The translations under genes were made by a program, and so were the position numbers. Positions 15,292 to 21,934 of a stretch of DNA of 21,934 nucleotides are shown here, in pieces. Under the pieces are notes generated by a model, which was not told the origin of the DNA, did no database searches, and was given only the letters and a program-made list of their open reading frames with translations. This DNA is from a virus: positions 1 through 21,934 of IMG/VR virus record IMGVR_UViG_3300010313_000007. One strand, given 5' to 3'. The stretch's first letter is position 1. Every line of letters begins with the position of its first letter.

Positions 15292-15308
15292 CTTGATGAG
15301 TTGGAGTC

Positions 15309-16814
15309 TCAGGGAGTCGGCGCAGGAACGGCTGCGATGGCGGTGGTGAAGTCACCAGACACCAGCGCCTGCGAGCGCTTCACAGCGAGTGCAAGGCGCT
15401 TCTCGGCGCGAACCGTCAGCATGTTTTTGATGAAGTTGTCCCGATCTTCAGAGGAGATCAGAACCTCCGTATCCATACGGTCCCAGATCTTCGCAGCCAT
15501 CCGGAAAGCGCCGACGAGGAACTCGTCGGTATCCATCGCCTGCGTGGAGATCACCGGGCGTCCCCAGAGCTGCGGACCGGCCATCTGGATGACACTGGCA
15601 AAGATGTAGCGGTTCTCCCCATCCTTCGTCAGTTCGATATCTGCCCAGTCGACCGGGTTGATGACGACACCGTCCGCCGAGTACTCAGCCAGCGATGCCT
15701 GCAGCAGGGCAAGGCGGAGGATGTCGATCTTGGTAGCTCCCTGAACGACGATCCCTTGATCAGCATAGGCAGTCGCCTGCGGGACGAGCCCGTGCAGGTG
15801 CTGTCCGGTACCATCGCCCTTGAGGATCTCGGTTTCTTCCACCAGGTCGAGACCGTAGCGCAGTTCGCCATCGATCTCGCTCTGTAGCTGCGGGATATCG
15901 TCCATTGCCTGGCGCGAGACCGGGATCCAGTGGGCAATGGTGCGCACCGGGGCGTCGTCCTGTTCCCACACGTAGTTCGATTCCGGCTTCTGCGCACCTT
16001 CGGCCACCACTCCCGCCGCGTTGGTGCGGGTGACCATGCGCGCGTACTCAATACTGTTCGAGGTAGTTTCGCCGACCTGCAAAAGCTGCCGGATGGTCAT
16101 CTGACGACGCGGAATACCAACAATCTCGGTATCGCGCTGAGGAGTGATGAGAGCGCCGGCAGAACCAGTGGCAGACGTGATGGCATTGGCAACGGTGATG
16201 CGCACGGCACCCTTAGCGCCGCTCCGCTCGAAGAAGTTCTTCACATCTTCGGAGGCGGTCACCATTTGGCCAAGCGACTTCGGCTCGTCCTGGCCATTGC
16301 TGCCACGACGCGAGGCGATTTTCTGCTCGATGTCGGTGCTGCGGGTCTCAAGAGCCTCCAGCTTCTCCGTCAGCTTGTCGTGAGCGGCAGAAAGCTTGCC
16401 CTGAGCCATGAGGAGCTCGTCGGCTTTCTGCTTCACTTCCGCCGAAAGAGAACCGGATTCCTTGGACTGCTTAAGCGCATCCTCGGCGGTGCGCTTCACG
16501 TCATCGCCGACGCGCTGCAGTTCCTGGCGAACCTCGCCAAGAAGCTTCTCGATGTTTTGCGCATCATTCCGAACGGAGCCAACCAAACCGGCGGGACGCG
16601 CAGACATCAGCGCTGGCACGGAAACCGAAGGCATTGCGTCTTTCCGGAACTCGGAAAGAACAGACGCGGGAACAGCTGCCACTGCGGCGACTGCCATGGA
16701 GATGTCTGGATGTCCGACGGACGCGAATGCGACGTCGATGCCAGGCGCGAAGAACGTGACAGTAAGGGCAAAGGCGACGAACGCCAGCGCCCCGCAGAGT
16801 GTGCGGAGTTTCAT
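15309..16814 (-). CDS. HK97-fold major capsid protein with delta domain and hydrophobic N-terminus
   Basis: 501 residues. Residues 3-31 (LRTLCGALAFVAFALTVTF ... DVAFA) look like a Sec signal peptide with an AFA|S cleavage site; 32-80 are Ala/Pro/Val-rich. Residues about 82-170 form a coiled coil (NIEKLLGEVRQELQRVGDDV, ADELLMAQGKLSAAHDKLTE), the usual delta or scaffold domain removed by the prohead protease. The mature shell probably starts near 175-200 and carries HK97-fold signatures: GALITPQRDTEIVG, RTIAHWIPVSRQAMDD, YGLDLVEETEILKGDGTGQH, VVINPVDWADIEL, GRPVISTQAMDTDEFLVGAF, MLTVRAEKRLALAVKR. GAGG lies six bases before this ATG, 24 bases past the protease stop; later starts have weaker sites or leave a 200-base gap. 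Confidence 0.92.
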   Translation of the reverse strand: MKLRTLCGALAFVAFALTVTFFAPGIDVAFASVGHPDISMAVAAVAAVPASVLSEFRKDAMPSVSVPALMSARPAGLVGSVRNDAQNIEKLLGEVRQELQRVGDDVKRTAEDALKQSKESGSLSAEVKQKADELLMAQGKLSAAHDKLTEKLEALETRSTDIEQKIASRRGSNGQDEPKSLGQMVTASEDVKNFFERSGAKGAVRITVANAITSATGSAGALITPQRDTEIVGIPRRQMTIRQLLQVGETTSNSIEYARMVTRTNAAGVVAEGAQKPESNYVWEQDDAPVRTIAHWIPVSRQAMDDIPQLQSEIDGELRYGLDLVEETEILKGDGTGQHLHGLVPQATAYADQGIVVQGATKIDILRLALLQASLAEYSADGVVINPVDWADIELTKDGENRYIFASVIQMAGPQLWGRPVISTQAMDTDEFLVGAFRMAAKIWDRMDTEVLISSEDRDNFIKNMLTVRAEKRLALAVKRSQALVSGDFTTAIAAVPAPTP

Positions 16815-16838
16815 GACAAACCTCGTTTAGTGGAACGC

Positions 16839-17696
16839 TTAGGCGTTCGTTTGGATGGACTTGATTTCAGAAAGGAGGCTCGAAACCTCGGCTAGAACGG
16901 CAGCGCCAGACATGCCGGTTGGGGCAGCGCCAGACATGCCCCCTTTCATCGCGGAGAGAAGCTCTCTCCGCTCCGATTTCGCGACACCCGCGCGAGCGAG
17001 CAGCGTGTCAATCTTGTGAGCCGCGACCAACGGCTTGCTTTCGGATGAGTTTTTCGCCTTGCTGTCGATATCATCAGCAGACAGCAGGGCGTCCGCAAAG
17101 CCTTTTTCCACTGCATCAGCGCCGCCGATCCATGTCTCTCGGTCCAGCATGCGGGCGATTTCCTTCTCGTCCATGCCGGTGCGTGATGCATAGATATCGG
17201 TCGCAGTCATATCGAAAGGCTCAAGCCAGGCAGCAACATCACGCAGTGCATGCCGGTCACCGACAGCGACCACCCAGGTGTTGTGGATCATCAGAAAGCC
17301 AGCTCGGGCGATCTGAACTTCGTCGGCCGCCATGGCGATGACGGAAGCAGCCGAGGCTGCAATCCCGACAATCTTGGCTGTGACTTTCGCAGGATGCTCT
17401 CGTAGCAGATTGTAGATCGCGAGCCCCTCGAAGTAGTCGCCGCCCGGAGAGTTGATCGTGACAGTGACCTCTTTCTTTCCAATGTTGCGGAGGGCAGCGG
17501 AAACGCGCTTTGCGGTGACGCCGTCACCGAACCAGTCAGCTCCGATGGGATCGAGAATGGAGATGGTGGCCTCTTCCTCGTCCTTAGCGGCGGCGCGGAT
17601 TTCGGAATTCCAGCGATCAAGCGCTGAAGGCGCCAGCTCCGAGCGAAGCCCGGGCCGGACATTCACCTTGGCGGCCGGAAGGTCACGGATGGTCAT
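16839..17696 (-). CDS. Prohead protease, ClpP-like (S14)
   Basis: 285 residues. It cuts the delta domain from the capsid protein during head maturation. ClpP-fold features: VTVTINSPGGDYFEGLAIYN (77-96, oxyanion strand), KIVGIAASAASVIAMAADEV (108-127) with nucleophile Ser115, GFLMIHNTWVV (133-143) with His138, and ARMLDRETWIGGADAVEKGF (181-200) with Asp184 as the probable third residue. A C-terminal tail of about 80 residues beyond the catalytic domain is normal for this phage class; it holds an 8-residue tandem repeat (MSGAA at 254 and 262) and helices that may tie the enzyme to the capsid. The start overlaps the portal end by 14 bases. It lies directly before the capsid gene. Confidence 0.92.
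   Translation of the reverse strand: MTIRDLPAAKVNVRPGLRSELAPSALDRWNSEIRAAAKDEEEATISILDPIGADWFGDGVTAKRVSAALRNIGKKEVTVTINSPGGDYFEGLAIYNLLREHPAKVTAKIVGIAASAASVIAMAADEVQIARAGFLMIHNTWVVAVGDRHALRDVAAWLEPFDMTATDIYASRTGMDEKEIARMLDRETWIGGADAVEKGFADALLSADDIDSKAKNSSESKPLVAAHKIDTLLARAGVAKSERRELLSAMKGGMSGAAPTGMSGAAVLAEVSSLLSEIKSIQTNA
16899..16940. repeat. In-frame 18-bp direct repeat in the protease C-terminus
   Basis: GGCAGCGCCAGACATGCC occurs at 16899-16916 and 16923-16940 with a period of 24 bases, exactly eight codons. It encodes the doubled MSGAA motif in the protease tail. It looks like a recent slippage or duplication in a region under loose constraint. Confidence 0.8.
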
Positions 17697-19026
17697 TGGC
17701 TTGCCTTTCTTCGGCCTGTTGCAGCTGAATACCCAAGAAGGCTCGCATCGCAGCGCGCGCCGAATTGGTCTCGCCAGCTGTCCCGAGTTGGTCCAGAGGC
17801 GCGAGGTTTGTCTGAGCGGTCAGAATGTCGCCGCCATCCTTGCGTGGCAGATTCAGCTTTGCCCTACCCTCGTTGCGGGTCATCAGCCCGTTCTGCGTCA
17901 TCGTCGACAGGAATGCCGCCTTCGACTTGCTATCCATCTGGAGTAGGGCTTCGCGGTTGAACTCGGCATACCGGCGGCGATTCCCCGTGGGCCGGATGAG
18001 TTGCTTCTTGATGCGAGCCTCGATCCGGTCACAGAGAGGGTCAATACCGAGGGTCAGCCACGCTAGCAGGATCTGTTCGACGCCTGAGCCCCACATGGTC
18101 TGCCCCTGCGCAGCATGCCCAATGATGATCGGCGGGACGCCCCACCAGCGGCAGATCTCTTCGACGCTAAAACGCTTGCTCTCCAGCATCTCGGCGTCGA
18201 CCGGAGAAAGTGCCAGGCGGTCGTATTTTAGGCCTGCCTCCAGGACCATGAGCTTGCCGGCATTAGTGGAGCCGACGAACCGTTCCATGATCGCCTGGAG
18301 CTGCTCGCGCTGATCCTTGTCAAGCGTCTTGTCCGACGAGAGCACGCCGCTCGCTTGCAGTCCGTTGCCATAGAGCTTAGCGGATGCTTCATCGATCGCG
18401 ATGGCCGAGCCGAAAGCCTGCGCTCCAAACTGAATCGGCGACAGCCCAATATCGCCGCCGAACCCAAATCCTTTGAGGTGAAACACCTTTTCTCGCGGCA
18501 GTATCTCGGACTTACCACGGTCAGTGTAGTTGTATTTCAGCACCCCATCGGCATCGCGAAACGGATAGCAGTGGGTGCTAGGCATTGGCGGATGCAGTGC
18601 CACCAGTCCCCGTCGGCCGTCTACCTTTTCGGAATAAGCGTTGCCCGTTGCGGCCATCCAGGCCACCATCGACTCCCAGTATTCCAGAGGCGTCTGATCT
18701 TCATTAGGGCTATCACAGATGACCTCTGCGACACCCTCGTCATCCACCCGCACCCGGTTGTCGTCGCCGCGTCGCTCGTACATCGCGATCGGTAGGCAAG
18801 AGACAGCCTGCGCGGTCAGCCGGATACAGGCCCAGGCAGTGGCGAGCTGAAGCACCGAATTGAGGTGGACCGCCTTGCCGGCATGATTGGTGGTGCCGAA
18901 AGCAGCCGCCCAACCTCTACCGTCCTTGAGGGCGAGACGCTTGCTTTTGGCGACCTCCTGGTCACGCGTCATGTTCGCCGGCAGCATTGTCGACTGCCTG
19001 CTCCGCTTTTTGCTGCGAGTAGCCAT
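17683..19026 (-). CDS. Portal protein, HK97 family (phage_portal, PF04860)
   Basis: 447 residues; it forms the dodecameric DNA entry ring at one capsid vertex. Signatures in order: ATAWACIRLTAQAVSCLPIA (62-81, the 'v..ci..ia..va.lpl' helix), TGNAY (127-131), EILPREKVFHLKGFGFGG with GLSPI (174-198), AEMLESKRFSVEEICRWWGV followed by PP (278-299, the 'R....eeIaraFgVPp.ll' signature) and MTQNGLMTRNEGRAKLNLP with GGD (376-400, the 'G.mT.NE.R...glp...gGd' signature). The length is ordinary for HK97-type portals. The first 30 residues are basic and may be disordered. The ATG shares a base with the terminase stop (TAATG). Confidence 0.96.
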   Translation of the reverse strand: MATRSKKRSRQSTMLPANMTRDQEVAKSKRLALKDGRGWAAAFGTTNHAGKAVHLNSVLQLATAWACIRLTAQAVSCLPIAMYERRGDDNRVRVDDEGVAEVICDSPNEDQTPLEYWESMVAWMAATGNAYSEKVDGRRGLVALHPPMPSTHCYPFRDADGVLKYNYTDRGKSEILPREKVFHLKGFGFGGDIGLSPIQFGAQAFGSAIAIDEASAKLYGNGLQASGVLSSDKTLDKDQREQLQAIMERFVGSTNAGKLMVLEAGLKYDRLALSPVDAEMLESKRFSVEEICRWWGVPPIIIGHAAQGQTMWGSGVEQILLAWLTLGIDPLCDRIEARIKKQLIRPTGNRRRYAEFNREALLQMDSKSKAAFLSTMTQNGLMTRNEGRAKLNLPRKDGGDILTAQTNLAPLDQLGTAGETNSARAAMRAFLGIQLQQAEERQANDHP

Positions 19027-20795
19027 TATGCCCCGACCATTACCGGATTAGAGAGGAAATCGTTCAAGCTCTCGATCTTGAACGGCACGGGATTTCTGGC
19101 CATCAGCGTTGCTGCGTTGAACATCGCCATAGCCGGATCGATCTTGGCGTCACCGGCAGTCTGCTTGGTGGCACGGATGGCGGTAGCCGTCGGCTCGATC
19201 TTCAGATTTGATACACACCACTCCATCAACGCTCCGCCGGAGTGCCTGAAAAGCTTACTTTTCAGTCGCCGCTCGACGGTTTTTATGGCGTTCATCATGC
19301 CGATACCCTGCGGCGCGCCGACAAGCAGGCCATTGTCGACGGTAACATCGATGTCCGCCAATACGTCGATCAAATCCCCCAAACCGGCCGGGTCAACTGA
19401 CACGCCACCAAGCTTGCCTTGCGACTTAACGTAGTCGATGCGTTGGACGATCTCTGCCATATCGGAGAGACCGTCATCCACGATAGTCAGACGCTTCTCG
19501 TTCTTGATGTCGAGGAGCTTCGGTGCGATCTTCTTGCGCGTTCTCAGCAATCCCTCATCGCACCACGCGTGGGACCACGAGAGCCACCGAGCCATAGACA
19601 CCCAACGCTTGTCGCCGTCTATTTCAACTTCAACCTCGATCTGCCCCGGTTCTCGGCCGAGTGCGGAGAACCCAAAAAGGTCATCGAGGCCACCACCATC
19701 TATTCCGATCACAACGCATTCCGAACGGCGCACGACTTCACGGAAAGCGTCGATATGCGGTAGCTCCGTGAGTTTCGGATCAGAGCCCGAAATCCAGAGT
19801 GAAGAACCAGCCCATCGATCGGCACGATTTCTCATGCCGATCTGGATGTTGAGATGCTTGGCAAGGAAGGACTGGATGGTATCACCCTCCTCGTCCTCTC
19901 CGGACTGAACCTTAGCGAGCTTGCGCTCCAGCCAGTCTTGCCTGACAGAACGGCCCATATTTGGGTTGGTCACATAGAAATTCGCGGGGTCGAGGTAGCT
20001 CTTGTTCTCTACCATCGCATCCGGAAATTCGTAGAGGACCGGAACGCTGCGGGGATCTTCGATCTTCCCATCCCGCACGTCCCGGAAATAGTCGAGCTTT
20101 TCTTTGAACACACCTTCCGGAGGCGCGTCCGATTGGGTGGTGATATAGATCACGAACCCTTCGGGGCGGGAGATAAGTCCGCCTGTGGCTTCCTGCAACA
20201 TTGAGGAAGCGCCAGCCTGCTTGCCAAATAGCCAGAGCTCCTCAATCAACACGAAAGCGGCCTTCTTGCCCGACGACGTCTTAGAGTCCGCAGAAATGAC
20301 TTTCAGGACCGCCTTTGTTCGCAGATGTGTGATCTTCTTCAGGTTCCTGTTCACGTCCAGGAAGACCTGAAGCTCGGGATCGGCCTCAACCATGTCGGCT
20401 GCCGGGCCGAACGAATTCCCCGCAATCTCTTGCGTCGGTGCGAGGATCAGGAGTTCCTGCGAATGCCGCCAGTTCCGGATGAGAGCTGTCAGCATAATAC
20501 CGGCCGCAAGCGTACTCTTGATGTTCTTCTTCGAGATTAGGAGGAAGAACTCCTCGATGAGACGATGCCCACTCTCTGCGTCATAGGCGCCAAAGATCGC
20601 CCTCACGAAGTCGAAAACATAATCCTCGCACGCTTCCCCGAACGTGGGCTGCCCCGCCACATCGACAATCCGGAGAGACTTGAAAACGTCCAGCGCCGCT
20701 TCTGCCTCATCGGGGAACAGGGGCTTGAAGGGAATCAGTGATTGCCGATTAAGTATGCGCTCTTCCCAATCGAGACACGCTGTAGACCACTTCAT
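19026..20795 (-). CDS. terL: Terminase large subunit, HK97-type (Terminase_1)
   Basis: 589 residues. DNA-packaging motor ATPase and nuclease. The ATPase domain shows an aromatic adenine-binding region near 58-70, a deviant Walker A LLISKKNIKST (85-95, Lys93 before Ser94), strand ELLILAPT (114-121), Walker B AFVLIEELW (180-188; Glu185-Glu186 where Asp-Glu is common) and coupling motif VIYITTQSD (215-223). The nuclease domain shows VVIGIDGGGLDD (361-372, Asp366), VSVDPAG (465-471, Asp468) and KIDPAMAMFNAATLMARNP (551-569, Asp553), the three acidic clusters of the RNase H-like fold. It starts within the last codon of the small subunit (ATGA, 4-base overlap). Length and order match HK97-like terminases. 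Confidence 0.94.
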   Translation of the reverse strand: MKWSTACLDWEERILNRQSLIPFKPLFPDEAEAALDVFKSLRIVDVAGQPTFGEACEDYVFDFVRAIFGAYDAESGHRLIEEFFLLISKKNIKSTLAAGIMLTALIRNWRHSQELLILAPTQEIAGNSFGPAADMVEADPELQVFLDVNRNLKKITHLRTKAVLKVISADSKTSSGKKAAFVLIEELWLFGKQAGASSMLQEATGGLISRPEGFVIYITTQSDAPPEGVFKEKLDYFRDVRDGKIEDPRSVPVLYEFPDAMVENKSYLDPANFYVTNPNMGRSVRQDWLERKLAKVQSGEDEEGDTIQSFLAKHLNIQIGMRNRADRWAGSSLWISGSDPKLTELPHIDAFREVVRRSECVVIGIDGGGLDDLFGFSALGREPGQIEVEVEIDGDKRWVSMARWLSWSHAWCDEGLLRTRKKIAPKLLDIKNEKRLTIVDDGLSDMAEIVQRIDYVKSQGKLGGVSVDPAGLGDLIDVLADIDVTVDNGLLVGAPQGIGMMNAIKTVERRLKSKLFRHSGGALMEWCVSNLKIEPTATAIRATKQTAGDAKIDPAMAMFNAATLMARNPVPFKIESLNDFLSNPVMVGA

Positions 20796-21274
20796 CCGCG
20801 GTTATCCACAATCAGCTTCGGGCCAGATGGCGGCGCAAACTTACCCGACACATCCTGGGCCGCCATGCGCCGCTCTTCCTTCTTGCCGAGCTTCTTTGCC
20901 TTTTCCTGTCGGGGAGCTTCTCTAGCTTTGAACTTGGCCTCCGCAGCATCAGCACTGACCTTATCCAGCATCGTCAGCGCCGCGTTGAGGGCGGAGGCAT
21001 TCCCACTTATCCCCAGCTTGATCTGCTCTACCCTCAGTTTCGTACGCAGCCGCTCCAGCATCAGGTCCCGATTTTTGATCAAGTGCAAATAATGTTTTCG
21101 AAATGTCGGCAGTGACAGCCCAAGCTGGCTTGCGACTTCCTTGTTCGTTTGGCCTGCTGCCAGCAACACCATGACAAATATGATGTTTTCTTCAGTGGGC
21201 TCATGCTCCGGCCTGCCCCGCTTTGGGTCGTCCGTAATGAGAGGGTTGCCGAAGAGGTCAAAATCCATGGCCAT
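20792..21274 (-). CDS. Small terminase-like DNA-binding protein
   Basis: 160 residues from the ATG at 21274; a second ATG six bases on (21268) is equally plausible, and neither has a clear Shine-Dalgarno. The frame stays open to 21355 (TTG), but that extra part is Pro/Arg-rich and unlike protein. DFDLFGNPL and KRGRPEHEPT open the protein, followed by an HTH: NIIFVMVLLAAGQTNKEVAS, then LGLSLPTFRKHYLHLIK. This pattern is common in short proteins just before TerL in rhizobial phages. A helical part (ERLRTKLRVEQIKLGISGNA) and a basic Lys/Arg/Ala tail follow. It would recognise the packaging site and recruit TerL. The ATGA overlap with TerL fits. Confidence 0.78.
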   Translation of the reverse strand: MAMDFDLFGNPLITDDPKRGRPEHEPTEENIIFVMVLLAAGQTNKEVASQLGLSLPTFRKHYLHLIKNRDLMLERLRTKLRVEQIKLGISGNASALNAALTMLDKVSADAAEAKFKAREAPRQEKAKKLGKKEERRMAAQDVSGKFAPPSGPKLIVDNRG

Positions 21275-21358
21275 CAGAAAAAAATTGTGCGCGTGAGAGG
21301 GGCGCGGGTGGGGAAGCCAAGGGTCTCTGAACTTTCGACCCTCCCCCCCTGCCAAGGG
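21275..21358. other. Gap upstream of the small terminase with repeats; candidate packaging site
   Basis: 84 bases with no convincing gene. A 10-bp direct repeat GCCAAGGGTC occurs at 21316-21325 and 21351-21360. GGGTC (21321-21325) can pair with GACCC (21337-21341), and the second copy could pair with the same GACCC instead. There is a run of seven C near 21343-21349 and of seven A near 21278-21284. Phages with HNH and terminase genes side by side carry cos here or nearby. No cut site can be assigned from sequence alone. Confidence 0.35.
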
Positions 21359-21547
21359 TCAGCCGTCCGCCTGGTCGGCCTCGTCACCATCGACTTCGAT
21401 GACGACCGTGGTCGCGCCGAGCGCGAGGCCAGCGAGTGCGATCAGCCGAACTGCCAGCCACATGCGGAAGCGGTAGGTACGAGTGACTGTAAAGGTCATG
21501 GTCATGCTGCTCATCAGCTGACCTGCGTCGACGTTGAGAGATGCCAT
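21359..21547 (-). CDS. Small hypothetical protein with one hydrophobic segment
   Basis: 62 residues, ATG at 21547, five bases after the HNH stop. Residues 12-30 are MSSMTMTFTVTRTYRFRMW; residues about 30-50 (LAVRLIALAGLALGATTVVI) are hydrophobic enough for one membrane helix; the end is acidic (EVDGDEADQADG). The 'MTMTFTVTR...fr.wla..li.lA...lG..i.ie' pattern resembles a short protein that recurs in rhizobial phages near the terminase genes. No function is known to me. Its TGA immediately precedes the long in-frame extension of the small terminase. Confidence 0.65.
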   Translation of the reverse strand: MASLNVDAGQLMSSMTMTFTVTRTYRFRMWLAVRLIALAGLALGATTVVIEVDGDEADQADG

Positions 21548-21552
21548 CGTCG

Positions 21553-21918
21553 CTATCGGGACTGAGCCCGCTCCTGTTTTTGCTTCTCGCTATCGTGGTA
21601 GGCTTTGCTGACCGTCTCGATGTTCTCGGGGTCCCAGAACAACACCGGATCACCACGATGCGGGATCTTGTGGTCAGCGACTGGGCTATTGTCGGCAGGA
21701 TACTTGCCGATGCAGAGCACGCCCGTCTTCTGGCAGCGGTAGTGATCGCGAGCCCAGACCTGACGCCTCAGCTTCTTCCAACGCTCTGTGCCGTACCAGC
21801 TACGCCACTCGACGTTATGATCTCGCTCCTTGAGCCGAGCCTTCTCGTCACTAGGCGCTCGACCTATCCGAGGAGCGAGAGAACCGATGCGAGGAGCCAG
21901 TGTCTTCAGCTTGCCCAT
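21553..21918 (-). CDS. HNH endonuclease next to the terminase genes
   Basis: 121 residues from the ATG at 21918; the frame stays open to the window edge and no clear ribosome site is visible, so an upstream start outside the window is possible. The core WYGTERWKKLRRQVWARDHY (41-60) and RCQKTGVLC precede the HNH motif: VADHKIPHRGDPVLFWDPEN (80-99) with Asp82-His83 and Asn99, and SKAYHDSEKQKQE (104-116) with His108. The zinc-binding cysteine pairs of many phage HNH proteins are not kept: one Cys remains at 62 and another at 69, and the C-x2-C before the last His reads VSKAY. The N-terminus has a 7-residue tandem repeat (APRIGSL APRIGR). Such proteins assist cos cleavage with terminase in HK97-type phages. 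Confidence 0.88.
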   Translation of the reverse strand: MGKLKTLAPRIGSLAPRIGRAPSDEKARLKERDHNVEWRSWYGTERWKKLRRQVWARDHYRCQKTGVLCIGKYPADNSPVADHKIPHRGDPVLFWDPENIETVSKAYHDSEKQKQERAQSR

Positions 21919-21934
21919 AGGACCAGAGACGGCA

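Noticed and set aside
1-21934. Gene transfer agent cluster rather than a phage
   Set aside because: Gene order is similar to GTA from terminase to tape measure. However, an HNH nuclease, a tailspike with S74 domain, a J-like tip in place of the large GTA tip protein, and a moron cassette all point to a phage or prophage.
1-21934. tRNA genes, CRISPR arrays, insertion sequences, integrase or attachment sites
   Set aside because: No cloverleaf, spaced repeat array, transposase/integrase frame or terminal repeat was seen on reading both strands.

Overview
The window is the structural half of a tailed-phage or prophage genome, almost all of it on the minus strand. The gene order and protein families are those of a siphophage with an HK97-type head. 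No sheath, baseplate-wedge or other contractile-tail gene is present. The base composition is G+C-rich, and the families seen (rhizobial-type small terminase, GTA-like tail chaperone, TIGR02594-type lysin) suggest an alphaproteobacterial host, most likely Rhizobiaceae or a relative. That host call is inference from family resemblance. No integrase, repressor or attachment site lies in the window, so temperate versus lytic lifestyle cannot be read here.

Read in the direction of transcription, from the right end to the left: HNH endonuclease (21918-21553), a small one-helix membrane-like protein, a short gap with repeats, small and large terminase, portal, ClpP-type prohead protease and major capsid protein. 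A strong hairpin follows the capsid gene. Then come an Ala-rich coiled-coil protein, head-tail connector, head closure protein, a 61-residue conserved hypothetical, HK97-gp10-like and DUF3168 tail-completion proteins and the tail tube. Next are a tail assembly chaperone pair joined by a -1 programmed frameshift, the tape measure, three tail-tip proteins, a J-like tail-tip protein with FN3-like domains, and finally two receptor-binding proteins. The genes are tightly packed, with many stop/start overlaps (TAATG, TGATG, TAGTG, ATGA), so the block probably works as one or a few long operons.

The left end departs from this plan. Two genes on the plus strand (742-2586) sit between the fibre genes and the lysin. 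One is a 542-residue protein resembling GT-B-fold capsule-polysaccharide proteins, the other a 67-residue protein of unknown function. They converge on the fibre operon and diverge from the lysin across a 125-bp gap. This looks like a moron cassette that could alter the host surface. The lysin runs off the left edge of the window.

The most interesting points are: (1) a well-formed -1 frameshift site in the tail chaperone gene; (2) an 893-residue tailspike with sialidase-type Asp-box-like motifs at blade-like spacing plus a C-terminal S74 self-cleaving chaperone, an architecture recalling endosialidase; (3) the opposite-strand sugar-polymer cassette beside that spike; (4) a signal-peptide-like N-terminus on the major capsid protein; (5) the hairpin directly after the capsid gene; (6) a repeat-bearing gap upstream of the small terminase that could be the packaging site.
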